Of a stretch of 64,000 nt of DNA, positions 51,506-60,122 are shown in pieces; the stretch's first letter is position 1, and the number at the start of each line of letters is the position of its first letter. The notes beneath the pieces are model-generated. The model was given only the letters and a program-made list of their open reading frames with translations. It made no database searches and was not told the DNA's origin. The stretch is from Polyangiaceae bacterium (GTDB taxonomy: Bacteria; Myxococcota_A; Polyangia; Polyangiales; Polyangiaceae), in the NCBI GenBank assembly GCA_016715885.1, contig JADJXL010000020.1, positions 1,178,001 through 1,242,000 on the forward strand, read 5' to 3'. A program made the translations under genes and the position numbers.

Positions 51506-52285
51506 TCACGCTCGCAACAGCGTCTCGACGTCTTCGTTCACCGGCGCGATGCCCTTGATGAAATGTTCGACGCGCGGGTCCGTCGACTGGTCGAACTCGC
51601 TCGGCGTCCCTGAAAAGATAATCTCGCCAGCCTGCACCATGGCCATGCGATCGGAAATCGAGAACGCACTCTTCATGTCGTGCGTGACCACGATGCTCGT
51701 GACGGTGAGCGCCTTTTTCAGGCCGCGAATGAGGTGATTGATCCGTTCGGTGTTGATGGGATCGAGGCCCGTCGTCGGTTCGTCGTACAGCAGCACTTCC
51801 GGTTGCACCGCGATCGCTCGCGCTAAACCGACGCGTTTTTTCATGCCTCCAGAAAGGTCCGAAGGCCGCATCGCTTCGATCCCGGGCAGCCCCACGAGCG
51901 ACAACGCCCAGTCGACTCGCTCGGCAATCTGCGCCTCGGTCATCTCGTCGCGGTAGTGCTCGTGCAAACCGTACGCGACGTTTCCTCCCACGGATATCGA
52001 GTCGAATAACGCAGCGCCCTGAAACAACATCGCGATGCGTCGACGAAGAAGGCGCGCCTTCCACTCCTTCATCGACGTGATCTCTTCACCGTGAAACGTG
52101 ATGGATCCGTCGTCTGCTTCGAGAAGCCGAATGAGCAGCTTCAGCATGACGCTCTTGCCGACACCGGAGCCACCGATGACGGTGAGCGTTTCTCCGGGAA
52201 ACACGTCGAGCGAAAGGCTGCGATAGACGACCTTCTCGCCAAATGCCTTCTTCACGTTTCGAAACCGGATGATCGGCTCGCGCAC
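51506..52285 (-). CDS. mlaF: ABC transporter ATP-binding protein, MlaF-like
   Basis: 259 residues with Walker A GGSGVGKSVMLKLL, Q-loop LFQGAALFDSISV, signature DLSGGMKKRVGLARAI, Walker B VLLYDEPTTGLDP and H-loop VVTHDM. The LSGGMKKRV signature and the ALFDS after the Q-loop are typical of MlaF/MkL ATPases for lipid transport. GTG 52285 is 3 bp after the recJ stop, so it is in the same operon. The permease mlaE is not adjacent. Confidence 0.9.
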   Translation of the reverse strand: MREPIIRFRNVKKAFGEKVVYRSLSLDVFPGETLTVIGGSGVGKSVMLKLLIRLLEADDGSITFHGEEITSMKEWKARLLRRRIAMLFQGAALFDSISVGGNVAYGLHEHYRDEMTEAQIAERVDWALSLVGLPGIEAMRPSDLSGGMKKRVGLARAIAVQPEVLLYDEPTTGLDPINTERINHLIRGLKKALTVTSIVVTHDMKSAFSISDRMAMVQAGEIIFSGTPSEFDQSTDPRVEHFIKGIAPVNEDVETLLRA

Positions 52286-52288
52286 GAC

Positions 52289-54076
52289 TCACTCTACCAT
52301 CGCACGAGCACGCGCAACGCGATCGATGCGTAGTTCGACCGCGCTTCCACCGCGGAACGTGTCGCGACGAAGCCGCCCGACGATGTCGACGCGACCGCCG
52401 CCGAGCGCGCTTGCCTGGTCTCCAAGCTCGAAACCGAAAGCTCCAATGACGTGCCGCGCCAAGGCGACTTCGAGCTTCAGGTGGCCCTTGATCGCGCGCG
52501 CCGTACGCACAGGCGCGTTACGCACGAGAACGCGTGGAGCACGGTTGCCTTGGCCGCACGGCTCGAGCCGTTCGAGGTCACGCGCGACGACGGATGGTTC
52601 GTCGCGATCATCGAGACGCACGTCCGCGTTGACTTCGCTTTCAGGCGTAGCCGCGGCACCACCGATGTCCGTACACACCTCGCAAAACAGCGCACGCAAC
52701 GCATCGACGCGATCAGGCCGCACCTCGACGCCCGCCGCAGCTTGATGGCCGCCAAATGCAACGAGCTCGCGACGACATCGCGTGAGCGCGTCGTGCAAAG
52801 GAAAGCCCGCTGGACCTCGCACGGAACCACGTCCCGTTTGCCCATCGATCGCAGCAACGATCGTGGGCTTGCCGTACTTCGACGCGATGCGTCCCGCCAC
52901 GATGCCCACGATGCCGACATGCCATCCTTCACGCGCCAGAACGATCGCGGGATCGTTTGCCCACCGCGCCGCTTCGATGTCGCGTTCTGCTTGCACGATC
53001 ATCTCTTCTTGAATGGCGCGCCGCTGCAGCGTGAGCTGTTCGATGTGCGCGGCAATTCCGTTTGCACGCGTAACATCTCGCTCGAGCAGCAGCGCGAGCG
53101 ATAGATCCGGATCGGCTAGCCTTCCAGGCGCATTGAGACGCGGCGCGATGCGGAACGCGACGTCGTCGGCCGTGACACCGTGAATCAGGTCGAGCTTGCC
53201 GTATTCCGCAAGCGCACGAAGACCAGGTCGCAAACCAAGCGCAAGCGCCGCAAGGCCCGCTCGCACGAGGGATCGGTTGTCACCTACGAGCGGCGCGACG
53301 TCGGCAACCGTTCCAATGGCCACGAGATCGAGCCACGTGCGCATGTCGAGCTCCGCACCGAGCGCGCGACGCACGGCAGCTCCGAGCGACAGCGCCAAAC
53401 CGCACGATGCAAGGTGCTTGAAGGGGAACTCGCATTCGGGCCGATGCGGATTCAAAAACGCAAGCGCAGGCAGTGGTTCGTCCGGTACGAGGTGATGATC
53501 GATGACGATCACGTCCATGCCGGCAGCACGCGCATCCGCAAGGCGTTCGTGGTCGCTCGATCCGCAATCGCACGTGACGAGAAGGCTCGCGCCCGTTGCT
53601 TTCACGCGTGCGAGCGCGGGAGCGCAGAAGCCGTAGCTGCCGTCCTTGCGCGTCGCGAGAAGGGGCGTAGCGCGGCCGCCAAGGGTGCGAATGACTTCGG
53701 TGACGATGGCGCAAGACGTGATGCCGTCGCAGTCGTAGTCGCCGAAGACGACGACGTGTTCGTTGCGACGAATCGCGTGCGCGATGCGATCCGCGCTGAG
53801 ATCACGATCGGCCATGCGATCGGGAGGCGTGAGATGCGATAGGCGCGGGTCGAGAAAAAGGCGCGTGGCATCGTCGGCACGGCGGCCCGATCGAAACAAG
53901 GCATCGGCCACCGTGATTGACAAACCCAGTGCACGCGACAACTCGAGCGCATCGACGGAGGCTTGCCCAGGATCACGAATGATCGGTTCGTTCGAAACCG
54001 ATGCTGGCAAAGCTTGTGGAATGACGAGGTGAGCCACTTCGGGCTCAGTGGCCTGTTTCCACGCTGAATCGATCAT
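52289..54076 (-). CDS. recJ: single-stranded-DNA-specific exonuclease RecJ
   Basis: A 5'-3' ssDNA exonuclease of 595 residues used in recombination and mismatch repair. DHH phosphoesterase motifs: VVVFGDYDCDGITS (Asp113, 115, 117), CDCGSSDHERL, VIVIDHHLVPDEP; DHHA1 motif GGHQAAAGVEV; C-terminal OB fold. ATG 54076 (MIDSAWKQAT) is used because the longer upstream reading crosses the secF terminator hairpin. It forms an operon with mlaF and mlaD. Confidence 0.92.
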   Translation of the reverse strand: MIDSAWKQATEPEVAHLVIPQALPASVSNEPIIRDPGQASVDALELSRALGLSITVADALFRSGRRADDATRLFLDPRLSHLTPPDRMADRDLSADRIAHAIRRNEHVVVFGDYDCDGITSCAIVTEVIRTLGGRATPLLATRKDGSYGFCAPALARVKATGASLLVTCDCGSSDHERLADARAAGMDVIVIDHHLVPDEPLPALAFLNPHRPECEFPFKHLASCGLALSLGAAVRRALGAELDMRTWLDLVAIGTVADVAPLVGDNRSLVRAGLAALALGLRPGLRALAEYGKLDLIHGVTADDVAFRIAPRLNAPGRLADPDLSLALLLERDVTRANGIAAHIEQLTLQRRAIQEEMIVQAERDIEAARWANDPAIVLAREGWHVGIVGIVAGRIASKYGKPTIVAAIDGQTGRGSVRGPAGFPLHDALTRCRRELVAFGGHQAAAGVEVRPDRVDALRALFCEVCTDIGGAAATPESEVNADVRLDDRDEPSVVARDLERLEPCGQGNRAPRVLVRNAPVRTARAIKGHLKLEVALARHVIGAFGFELGDQASALGGGRVDIVGRLRRDTFRGGSAVELRIDRVARARAMVE

Positions 54077-54157
54077 GCGAGGCGCAACGCGTACCGCGGC
54101 AGACGCGCGATGTCCACGGGAAGCACGAGTGCACACAGCGGGTTTGACGTTGCCCGG

Positions 54158-54197
54158 AAAAACGAAAGCCCCGCGATGGGAATCCATCGCGGGGCTT
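54158..54197 (-). terminator. intrinsic terminator of the sec operon
   Basis: A perfect 14-bp stem AAGCCCCGCGATGG / CCATCGCGGGGCTT (54166-54179 with 54184-54197) and a 4-nt loop. On the minus strand it is followed by TCGTTTTTCCG. It lies just after the secF stop. Confidence 0.9.
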
Positions 54198-54227
54198 ACG
54201 TGTGCGGAGAATGCTGCGGGATACGAG

Positions 54228-55487
54228 CTACACCACAGCGTCGGCGCGCTTGACGGCCTTGGTGCGGCTGACCTTCTTGCGCGGTGCCGCCGTCTGACCA
54301 CCAAAGAACCTGCGGTCAATCCATTCGGTGATCGGAGCCGAGATGTAAATCGAGGAGTACGTACCGACCGCGACACCGACGAGCAACGCGAACGCGAAGT
54401 CCTTGATGACGCCCGTACCCCAGATGAGGAACGTCACCATGGTGAGCCCCGTCGTACCCGCCGTGATGATCGTGCGTCCGAGCATTTCGGAGACGGACAG
54501 GTTGATGATCTGCGCGAACGACATGTTCCGATGTTTGGCGAGGTTTTCTCGAATGCGGTCGTACACGATGACGGTGTCGTTGATCGAGTAGCCAACGATG
54601 GTGAGAAGCGCCGCGACCGTGGACAACGTGATCTCACGATGCGTGATGATCATGGCGCCAAGCGCGATACCGACGTCGTGCACGAGAGCGATGATGCCAC
54701 CTGGTGCGAACCGCAGATCGAAGCGGAACGCGATGTACGCCATGATGAAGATGATCGAGATGACCACGCTCGTGATGGCGGCGTCGCGGAGTTGCGCACC
54801 GGCCTTCGGGCCGATCCACTCCACGCGCAAGGCTTGATCAGGCACTTTGTCCGACCCGAGCTTGCTGCGCAGACCGTCGAGAAGCTGATCACCTCGCGAC
54901 TTGAGCTGAGCTTCGACCTTGTTGTCACGAACGCTCACGATGACGGGGTTGTTCTGGCCCTCGCGCAGCTCGACGCCACTGACGCCCGTGAGCTGCGCCT
55001 TGATCGCTTCAAGATCCGGCGCGGTGTCGTAACGCATCGAAATCTTGTCGCCTCCCGGGCTGAATTTGACCTCGCTCGCACGCACGTTGTTCGGACAGCG
55101 CGTGGCGAAGTCACCCGCAGGCTCGGTGCCTTCCGGCACGAAGCACAGTTTGTCTTGGATGACCTGCTTCTGCTGGTCGGTCAAAACCGTGACGTCCTGC
55201 ACCCGGATGAGGAATCGGTTTGCATTTTCGGCGCCCGAGTCACGAACGCGAATGACATCGGCGCCCGTGAACCCAAGCGACTCGACGGTCTTTCGAATTT
55301 CACCCGCGTCGATCTGGGTCTTGAACGCCACCTCGAGCTCGGTGCCGCCCTTGAAGTCCGTGCCGATTTGCGGGCCGGGCTTGAAGAACGCGACGATGGA
55401 TAGAAGGAGGAGTACCGCGCTCAGCCCAATGAAGTGCCAGCGCTTACTCATGAAGTCGAACTGCCGACCAGGCTTGATGAATTCCAT
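54228..55487 (-). CDS. secF: protein translocase subunit SecF
   Basis: 419 residues with six predicted helices. The first is HFIGLSAVLLLLSIVAFF. The P1 region has GTDFKGGTELEVAF, and the late helices contain VGYSINDTVIVYDRIREN, the SecF hallmark, followed by MLGRTIITAGTTGLT. With SecD it uses the proton gradient to pull exported proteins. ATG 55487 (MEFIKPGRQFDF). A ~60-residue insert in the periplasmic part (KLCFVPEGTEPAGDFATRCP) is longer than usual. Confidence 0.93.
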   Translation of the reverse strand: MEFIKPGRQFDFMSKRWHFIGLSAVLLLLSIVAFFKPGPQIGTDFKGGTELEVAFKTQIDAGEIRKTVESLGFTGADVIRVRDSGAENANRFLIRVQDVTVLTDQQKQVIQDKLCFVPEGTEPAGDFATRCPNNVRASEVKFSPGGDKISMRYDTAPDLEAIKAQLTGVSGVELREGQNNPVIVSVRDNKVEAQLKSRGDQLLDGLRSKLGSDKVPDQALRVEWIGPKAGAQLRDAAITSVVISIIFIMAYIAFRFDLRFAPGGIIALVHDVGIALGAMIITHREITLSTVAALLTIVGYSINDTVIVYDRIRENLAKHRNMSFAQIINLSVSEMLGRTIITAGTTGLTMVTFLIWGTGVIKDFAFALLVGVAVGTYSSIYISAPITEWIDRRFFGGQTAAPRKKVSRTKAVKRADAVV

Positions 55488-55497
55488 GTGCTTCTTC

Positions 55498-57645
55498 TCA
55501 GCCGAGGTAGAGCTTCTTGGCTCTGCGACCACGAACGGCCCAATCGAACATGAGCCGCGTGCAAACCACGCCCGTGAACAAACTCACGACGATGCCTACG
55601 AGGAGCGTCACGGCAAACCCCTTGATGGGGCCAGAGCCGTAGGTTGCGAGAATCAACCCAGAGATGAACGTCGTGACGTGTCCGTCGAGAATGGCGCTGA
55701 ACGCCTTGTCGTAACCAATGTCGACCGCCGCTCGTGCGCTCTTGCCCGCACGCAGCTCGTCACGAATACGCTCGTTGATGAGCACGTTCGCGTCGACGGC
55801 GATACCGATGGTGAGCGCAAGGCCCGCGATGCCCGGAAGCGTCATCGATGCGCCGAACATGGCCAAGACCGCGATCTGCAAGACCGCGTTGAAGAGCACG
55901 GCGATGTTCGCAATGAGCCCCGCGCGGCTGTAGTAGACCATCATGAAGATGAGCACCAAGGCGCCGCCCGCAGCACCCGCCTTGAGCCCTTGCCTGATGG
56001 CATCCTGACCGAGCGAAGCTCCGATGACCTGCTCATTGGAGGGCGAAATCGGCGCAGGAAGCGCGCCGGATGTCAGGACGAGCTCGAGCTTGCGCGCGTC
56101 TTGGATCTGCTGATCGACATTGCCCGATCCCATCGTGATCGTCGCGATACCGCCCGGGATCTTCGACTGAATGACGGGTGAGGTCTCTACTTTGCCGTCG
56201 AGGATGATCGCAAAGCGCCGCTTGATGTTGCGCCCCGTGATGTCCTCGAAGATGTCTGCGCCTTTCGGCGTCAGCTCCATGCGCACGAGCCAGCCACCAA
56301 GCCCCTTGTCGCTCGGATCCGCCATGGCTTGCGCCTCGCGCACCATGTCACCGGTGATCTCGGCCTTGCTGTAGAGATAATACGTGCGCCAACCAATGTC
56401 CTCGAAGGTCCCCTTGTCTTCGTCGTAGTCCTGGACCTTGCCGAAGCCGATCTCGTGATCGTCGGGCACCGACAACGTCGCAGCCCACTCCTTCATGCGA
56501 CCGAGCGCATCGATCATCTTCTCGCCTTCCTTCTTCTCGAGGAAGGCGTAGACGTTGACCTTCTGTTTGCCCGGACCAACGCTGACCTGCTCTTGCTGAA
56601 ACTTCAGGCCGCTGACTTCGTTGTTCTTCGAGTTGCGCACTTCCGGCTCGAGGAAGTTCGTGTCGTCGTCGAGCAGCTTGAATTCGAGGCGCGCGGTCTG
56701 CGCGATGATGTCCTTGATGTTCTTGAACGACTTCTCGTCGTCACCAGGAATCTCGATGATGATGTCTTCGTCGCGCGTCGTGACCGATGCTTCCTTCAGG
56801 CCCATGCCGTCGATGCGGCGGAGCACGGTGTCCTTGGCCTTCGCGACGGCCTTGTCTCGGATATCCGACTCGGTGTCGCTCTTGATGCGCATCGTGACGC
56901 GCTTGCGATCCGCCGAGAACTGACGTTGCAGCTCGCGGTAGGGCGTCATGAACTCTTCGTTGATCTTGTTCGCGTCGTCGGCGTTCTCGAGCGTGATGAT
57001 CAACGTGCCGACGTTGTCGCGTGACTTTTCGACGCGCGCCTTGCCAGCGAGCTTCTTCAAGTCTTCGGACGTCGCGACCTTGTCTTTCTCGATGATCCCG
57101 AACGCTTTGGCGAGCGACTGGCGAAGCTCGTCGTAGTACCGGTCGCGCTTGTCCTTGATCGCTTCTTCGACGTCGACCGTGTAGACGAGCCGCAGACCGC
57201 CTTTCAAATCGAGGCCGCGGACGAGGCGGAACGGAATGTTCGTCAAGAGCCACTCACGAACGCCACGATCACCGGCCAGTGCAGCGAGCTCTGCTTTCTC
57301 CGCGTCTTCGGCACTGAGAGCGCTGCGATCGAGGCGACCGTAGCGTTCGTCGTGGTACGTCGGATAGATGGCGAGAGCCGAAGAGAGCGCGCAGAACAGG
57401 GCGAACCCGGTCTTGGCGCGCCAGGCGATGTCGATTGTTGGAAGCGCACAGACGAGCGCCCATGGGATGCACATGCCGAACACCGCGCTCGCCCAAAAGA
57501 CTTGGTAGTGAGCGGCGATGAACGCGAAAAAGGCTGCGAGCGCCGCGACGGCGAACACGCCTCGCTTGGGCCGCAGCCAAAACGCAAGTGCACCGGACAG
57601 GACGGCAGTGCCGGCAAACACGTACTGGAGGATGTTGTAGATCAT
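55498..57645 (-). CDS. secD: protein translocase subunit SecD with N-terminal membrane extension
   Basis: 715 residues. Canonical SecD parts: FRLVRGLDLKGGLRLVYTVD, a large periplasmic domain, then LGQDAIRQGLKAGAAGGALV and TIGIAVDANVLINERIRDEL. The usual single first helix (FALFCALSSALAIYPTYH) is preceded by about 75 residues with two or three more hydrophobic segments (IYNILQYVFAGTAVLSGALA, VFAVAALAAFFAFIAAHYQV). ATG 57645 (MIYNILQ). It lies 10 bp before secF and after yajC. Confidence 0.92.
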   Translation of the reverse strand: MIYNILQYVFAGTAVLSGALAFWLRPKRGVFAVAALAAFFAFIAAHYQVFWASAVFGMCIPWALVCALPTIDIAWRAKTGFALFCALSSALAIYPTYHDERYGRLDRSALSAEDAEKAELAALAGDRGVREWLLTNIPFRLVRGLDLKGGLRLVYTVDVEEAIKDKRDRYYDELRQSLAKAFGIIEKDKVATSEDLKKLAGKARVEKSRDNVGTLIITLENADDANKINEEFMTPYRELQRQFSADRKRVTMRIKSDTESDIRDKAVAKAKDTVLRRIDGMGLKEASVTTRDEDIIIEIPGDDEKSFKNIKDIIAQTARLEFKLLDDDTNFLEPEVRNSKNNEVSGLKFQQEQVSVGPGKQKVNVYAFLEKKEGEKMIDALGRMKEWAATLSVPDDHEIGFGKVQDYDEDKGTFEDIGWRTYYLYSKAEITGDMVREAQAMADPSDKGLGGWLVRMELTPKGADIFEDITGRNIKRRFAIILDGKVETSPVIQSKIPGGIATITMGSGNVDQQIQDARKLELVLTSGALPAPISPSNEQVIGASLGQDAIRQGLKAGAAGGALVLIFMMVYYSRAGLIANIAVLFNAVLQIAVLAMFGASMTLPGIAGLALTIGIAVDANVLINERIRDELRAGKSARAAVDIGYDKAFSAILDGHVTTFISGLILATYGSGPIKGFAVTLLVGIVVSLFTGVVCTRLMFDWAVRGRRAKKLYLG

Positions 57646-57700
57646 GAGAACGTGAATGGAGTGAGCAGCGCGGGCCCCTTCTTTAGTCGAAGCGCGGGCG

Positions 57701-58114
57701 CTACGCTTTCTTTTCGTTCGCCTTGTCTTTCGTCTCGGCCGGCTTGCTCTCCGCCGCCTCGGCAGGACCACTGATGGAGGACTTGCGCACCTTGACGTTC
57801 ACGCCGGGAGCAATTTCCAGCTTCGCGTTGACGTCCCCGAGGTCGATGATCTTGCCAATCAGGCCGGATTGCGTGACCACGACATCCCCGGGCTTGAGCG
57901 ACGCCTCGATTTCCTTCTGCTTTTTCGACTGACTTCGCGTCATCAAGAACACGAAGAGCAGCGGCAGCAGGAAAAAGAGAATGGACAGACCCCCAAACGG
58001 GCCACCATCCGGCGGCGCGGACGTCGGCGCGGGCGCCCCTTGCGAGGGCTGTGCGGGAGCGGGAGCAGCAGGGCCCTGACCAGGGGCAACGGTGGTCGGC
58101 TGAGACAAAAACAT
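57701..58114 (-). CDS. yajC: preprotein translocase subunit YajC
   Basis: 137 residues: an Ala/Pro/Gln-rich N-terminus, one transmembrane helix (LSILFFLLPLLFVFLMTRSQ) and the conserved QKEIEASLKPGDVVVTQSG with LIGKIIDL. It associates with SecDF. ATG 58114 (MFLSQPTT); the longer in-frame reading to 58303 crosses the intergenic promoter region. First gene of the yajC-secD-secF operon. Confidence 0.9.
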   Translation of the reverse strand: MFLSQPTTVAPGQGPAAPAPAQPSQGAPAPTSAPPDGGPFGGLSILFFLLPLLFVFLMTRSQSKKQKEIEASLKPGDVVVTQSGLIGKIIDLGDVNAKLEIAPGVNVKVRKSSISGPAEAAESKPAETKDKANEKKA

Positions 58115-58235
58115 CGTCACGAGGCGAAACCCTCCAAAGGGCGGGGTCCATACCCACGATCGGGCAGGAGCGCAAGAAAAGCCCCCGCATGTGTCAGTCG
58201 GACGGATGGAATTTGAACGGCGAACCTTTTTCGCC

Positions 58236-58264
58236 TTGACGGCCCGACCATCACCTGGTAGCGA
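58236..58264 (+). promoter_or_regulatory. promoter of tRNA-Val(GAC)
   Basis: TTGACG (58236-58241), 17-nt spacer, TAGCGA (58259-58264). The predicted start is ~40 nt before the tRNA. Confidence 0.55.
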
Positions 58265-58310
58265 TGCGTCCCCTCGGTGAGCCATCGCCGAGATGCAGTT
58301 CATGCGATAC

Positions 58311-58382
<72 letters not shown>

Positions 58383-58412
58383 CAAAATCGGGCGAAACAG
58401 AAAAAAGCGTGA

Positions 58413-58439
58413 GAAAAGCCTCCTGTTGGGAGGCTTTTC
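58413..58439 (+). terminator. intrinsic terminator after tRNA-Val(GAC)
   Basis: GAAAAGCCTCC (58413-58423) pairs perfectly with GGAGGCTTTTC (58429-58439) around a 5-nt loop. The stem ends in its own T4 run, followed by CCATTTGG. Confidence 0.8.
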
Positions 58440-58615
58440 CCATTTGGCCTACTTGAATCGGAGCTGCCGGTTGATAATGGCGCTCAGTCGAGCGAAATTG
58501 ACGCATCCACTGCGAAGCATCGCAGCGGATGAACACATTCGCAGCAGTAGCGCCAACAAGGCGTTTTACACAGCACCCTCACAACTCGAAGAACAAGGAG
58601 ACAGCGAGACCACAC

Positions 58616-59344
58616 ATGAGCATGCGACGCTTCGATCCTCGGCAAGCCCAACGCGGACCCCAAATCAGAATCAATCAGCGAATCAGGGTCCCCGAGATCA
58701 GAGTCATCGGGGAAGCAGGAGAAATGCTCGGCATCCTGCCTACCCACGAAGCCTTGCGGCGCGCCCAGGAACGAGGCCTCGACCTCGTGGAGGTCAATCC
58801 GAAGGCTGACCCGCCCGTCTGCAAAATTCTCGACTTCGGCAAGTACAAGTACGACGAGAAGAAAAAAGCACGCGAGGCGAAGCGCAAGCAGAGTGTCGTC
58901 GAGATCAAAGAGATCAAGTTGCGTCCGAAAACCGACGATCACGACTTGCAGTTCAAGACGCGCGCAGCCATCCGCTTTCTCGAAGCGGGTCACAAGGTGA
59001 AGTTCACGGTGCGCTTCCGCGGCCGCGAGATCACGCACCCCGAGAAAGCACAAGAGCAGCTCGACTGGATCGTCCAGCAATGTGAAGAGACCGCGAACGT
59101 CGAAGTTCGTCCCGTCATGGAACAACGAACGATGACGCTTCTCATGGCGCCGAAACCGGCCGTCATGCAGCGCGTGGCCCAAGCGCGCGCAGCCGCTGAA
59201 AAAGCTCGACAGAAAGCCCTGCAAGAGGGTCGCGCAGCTCCCGCCCCGACCGACAACGAAGAAGCCCTCCGCAAACTCGAAGAACAACTCGAAGAGGCGG
59301 ACGAGGACGAGGACGACGAGGACGACGAAGGGGATGCCGAATAG
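58616..59344 (+). CDS. infC: translation initiation factor IF-3 with acidic C-terminal extension
   Basis: 242 residues against ~180 in Escherichia coli. The IF3 N-domain (RINQRIRVPEIRVIGEAGEM, GLDLVEVNPKADPPVCKILD) and C-domain (VKEIKLRP-like EIKEIKLRPKTDDHDLQFK, VKFTVRFRGREITH) are complete. The extra tail is helical then Glu/Asp-rich (EEQLEEADEDEDDEDDEGD). This resembles Myxococcus Dsg, an IF3 with a tail needed for development. ATG 58616 is used, but AAGGAG is 15 nt away; infC starts are often non-canonical. rpmI and rplT do not follow. Confidence 0.93.
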   Translation: MSMRRFDPRQAQRGPQIRINQRIRVPEIRVIGEAGEMLGILPTHEALRRAQERGLDLVEVNPKADPPVCKILDFGKYKYDEKKKAREAKRKQSVVEIKEIKLRPKTDDHDLQFKTRAAIRFLEAGHKVKFTVRFRGREITHPEKAQEQLDWIVQQCEETANVEVRPVMEQRTMTLLMAPKPAVMQRVAQARAAAEKARQKALQEGRAAPAPTDNEEALRKLEEQLEEADEDEDDEDDEGDAE

Positions 59345-60122
59345 CCCCGACACGTCTCCCCTTCACTTCACCCCATCGACGCTCGAACGAGCGTCGTTCG
59401 ATGCGGTGAACGTACCTCGCGATCCGATCGTTCCACTAGGACAAACCACACACGAAACGTCGCAGGTTACGCGCGGACAAACCTCATCGAGGCCCGCTGC
59501 GTACCTGCGGCGCGCCGCGATCGCATCCCTTCTCGTCGCACCACTCGTCGCCATCCCGCCGGTCGCGCGCGTCCTCGTCGATCGCGCCGCACCCGCGCTC
59601 GCTGACGTCGCCACCACGAACCTCGACAGCGCCTTCGCTTGGCGTCCCGTCGAAGCGCGTCCAGTAGCGCCGCCCAAAGCTCCTGCAAAAGCAAGCGACT
59701 CCGTCGCTGAAACACGCCGCAGCGATGCGCCGTCAACACGACACGCAGCGCCGTCAGCCAAGACGCACCGCGGAATCATCGTGCGTACCGACGCCGTCGT
59801 TCGCGCCGTGCGCAGTGGAGGGCGCCCGTCATCCGTACCTGCACCCGCAACGGCTCAACGACCCGCAGGCCTGTCCCTCGTCGGCGTCTCCGCGTTCGGC
59901 ACGGGCCTGCGTGATGGCGACATTCTCACGAGCGTCGGTGGAGCGCCGGCGACTTCGGAGAGCGCCGTCATCGGCATCGTCGCCGGAGCCATCAGCCGAA
60001 ACGCAAAGGTCATCACGGGCGTGGTTTGGCGCGGCGAACAGCGCTTCGACGTGGCCGTGGAAATCCCGCGCCCGAAAGACTTTTCCGACAAACCGCGCAG
60101 GCGCGCCTCAGTGCGCGAATAG
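59334..60122 (+). CDS. PDZ-domain membrane protein
   Basis: 262 residues. An N-terminal cytoplasmic part, a hydrophobic segment (AAIASLLVAPLVAIPPVARV), an Ala/Pro linker and a C-terminal PDZ-like fold (GVSAFGTGLRDGDILTSVGG then NAKVITGVVWRGEQRFDVAV), as in type II secretion GspC or bacterial PDZ proteins. No protease is attached. The start overlaps the infC end by 11 nt (translational coupling); the stop overlaps the convergent kinase gene by 15 nt. Confidence 0.65.
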   Translation: MPNSPDTSPLHFTPSTLERASFDAVNVPRDPIVPLGQTTHETSQVTRGQTSSRPAAYLRRAAIASLLVAPLVAIPPVARVLVDRAAPALADVATTNLDSAFAWRPVEARPVAPPKAPAKASDSVAETRRSDAPSTRHAAPSAKTHRGIIVRTDAVVRAVRSGGRPSSVPAPATAQRPAGLSLVGVSAFGTGLRDGDILTSVGGAPATSESAVIGIVAGAISRNAKVITGVVWRGEQRFDVAVEIPRPKDFSDKPRRRASVRE

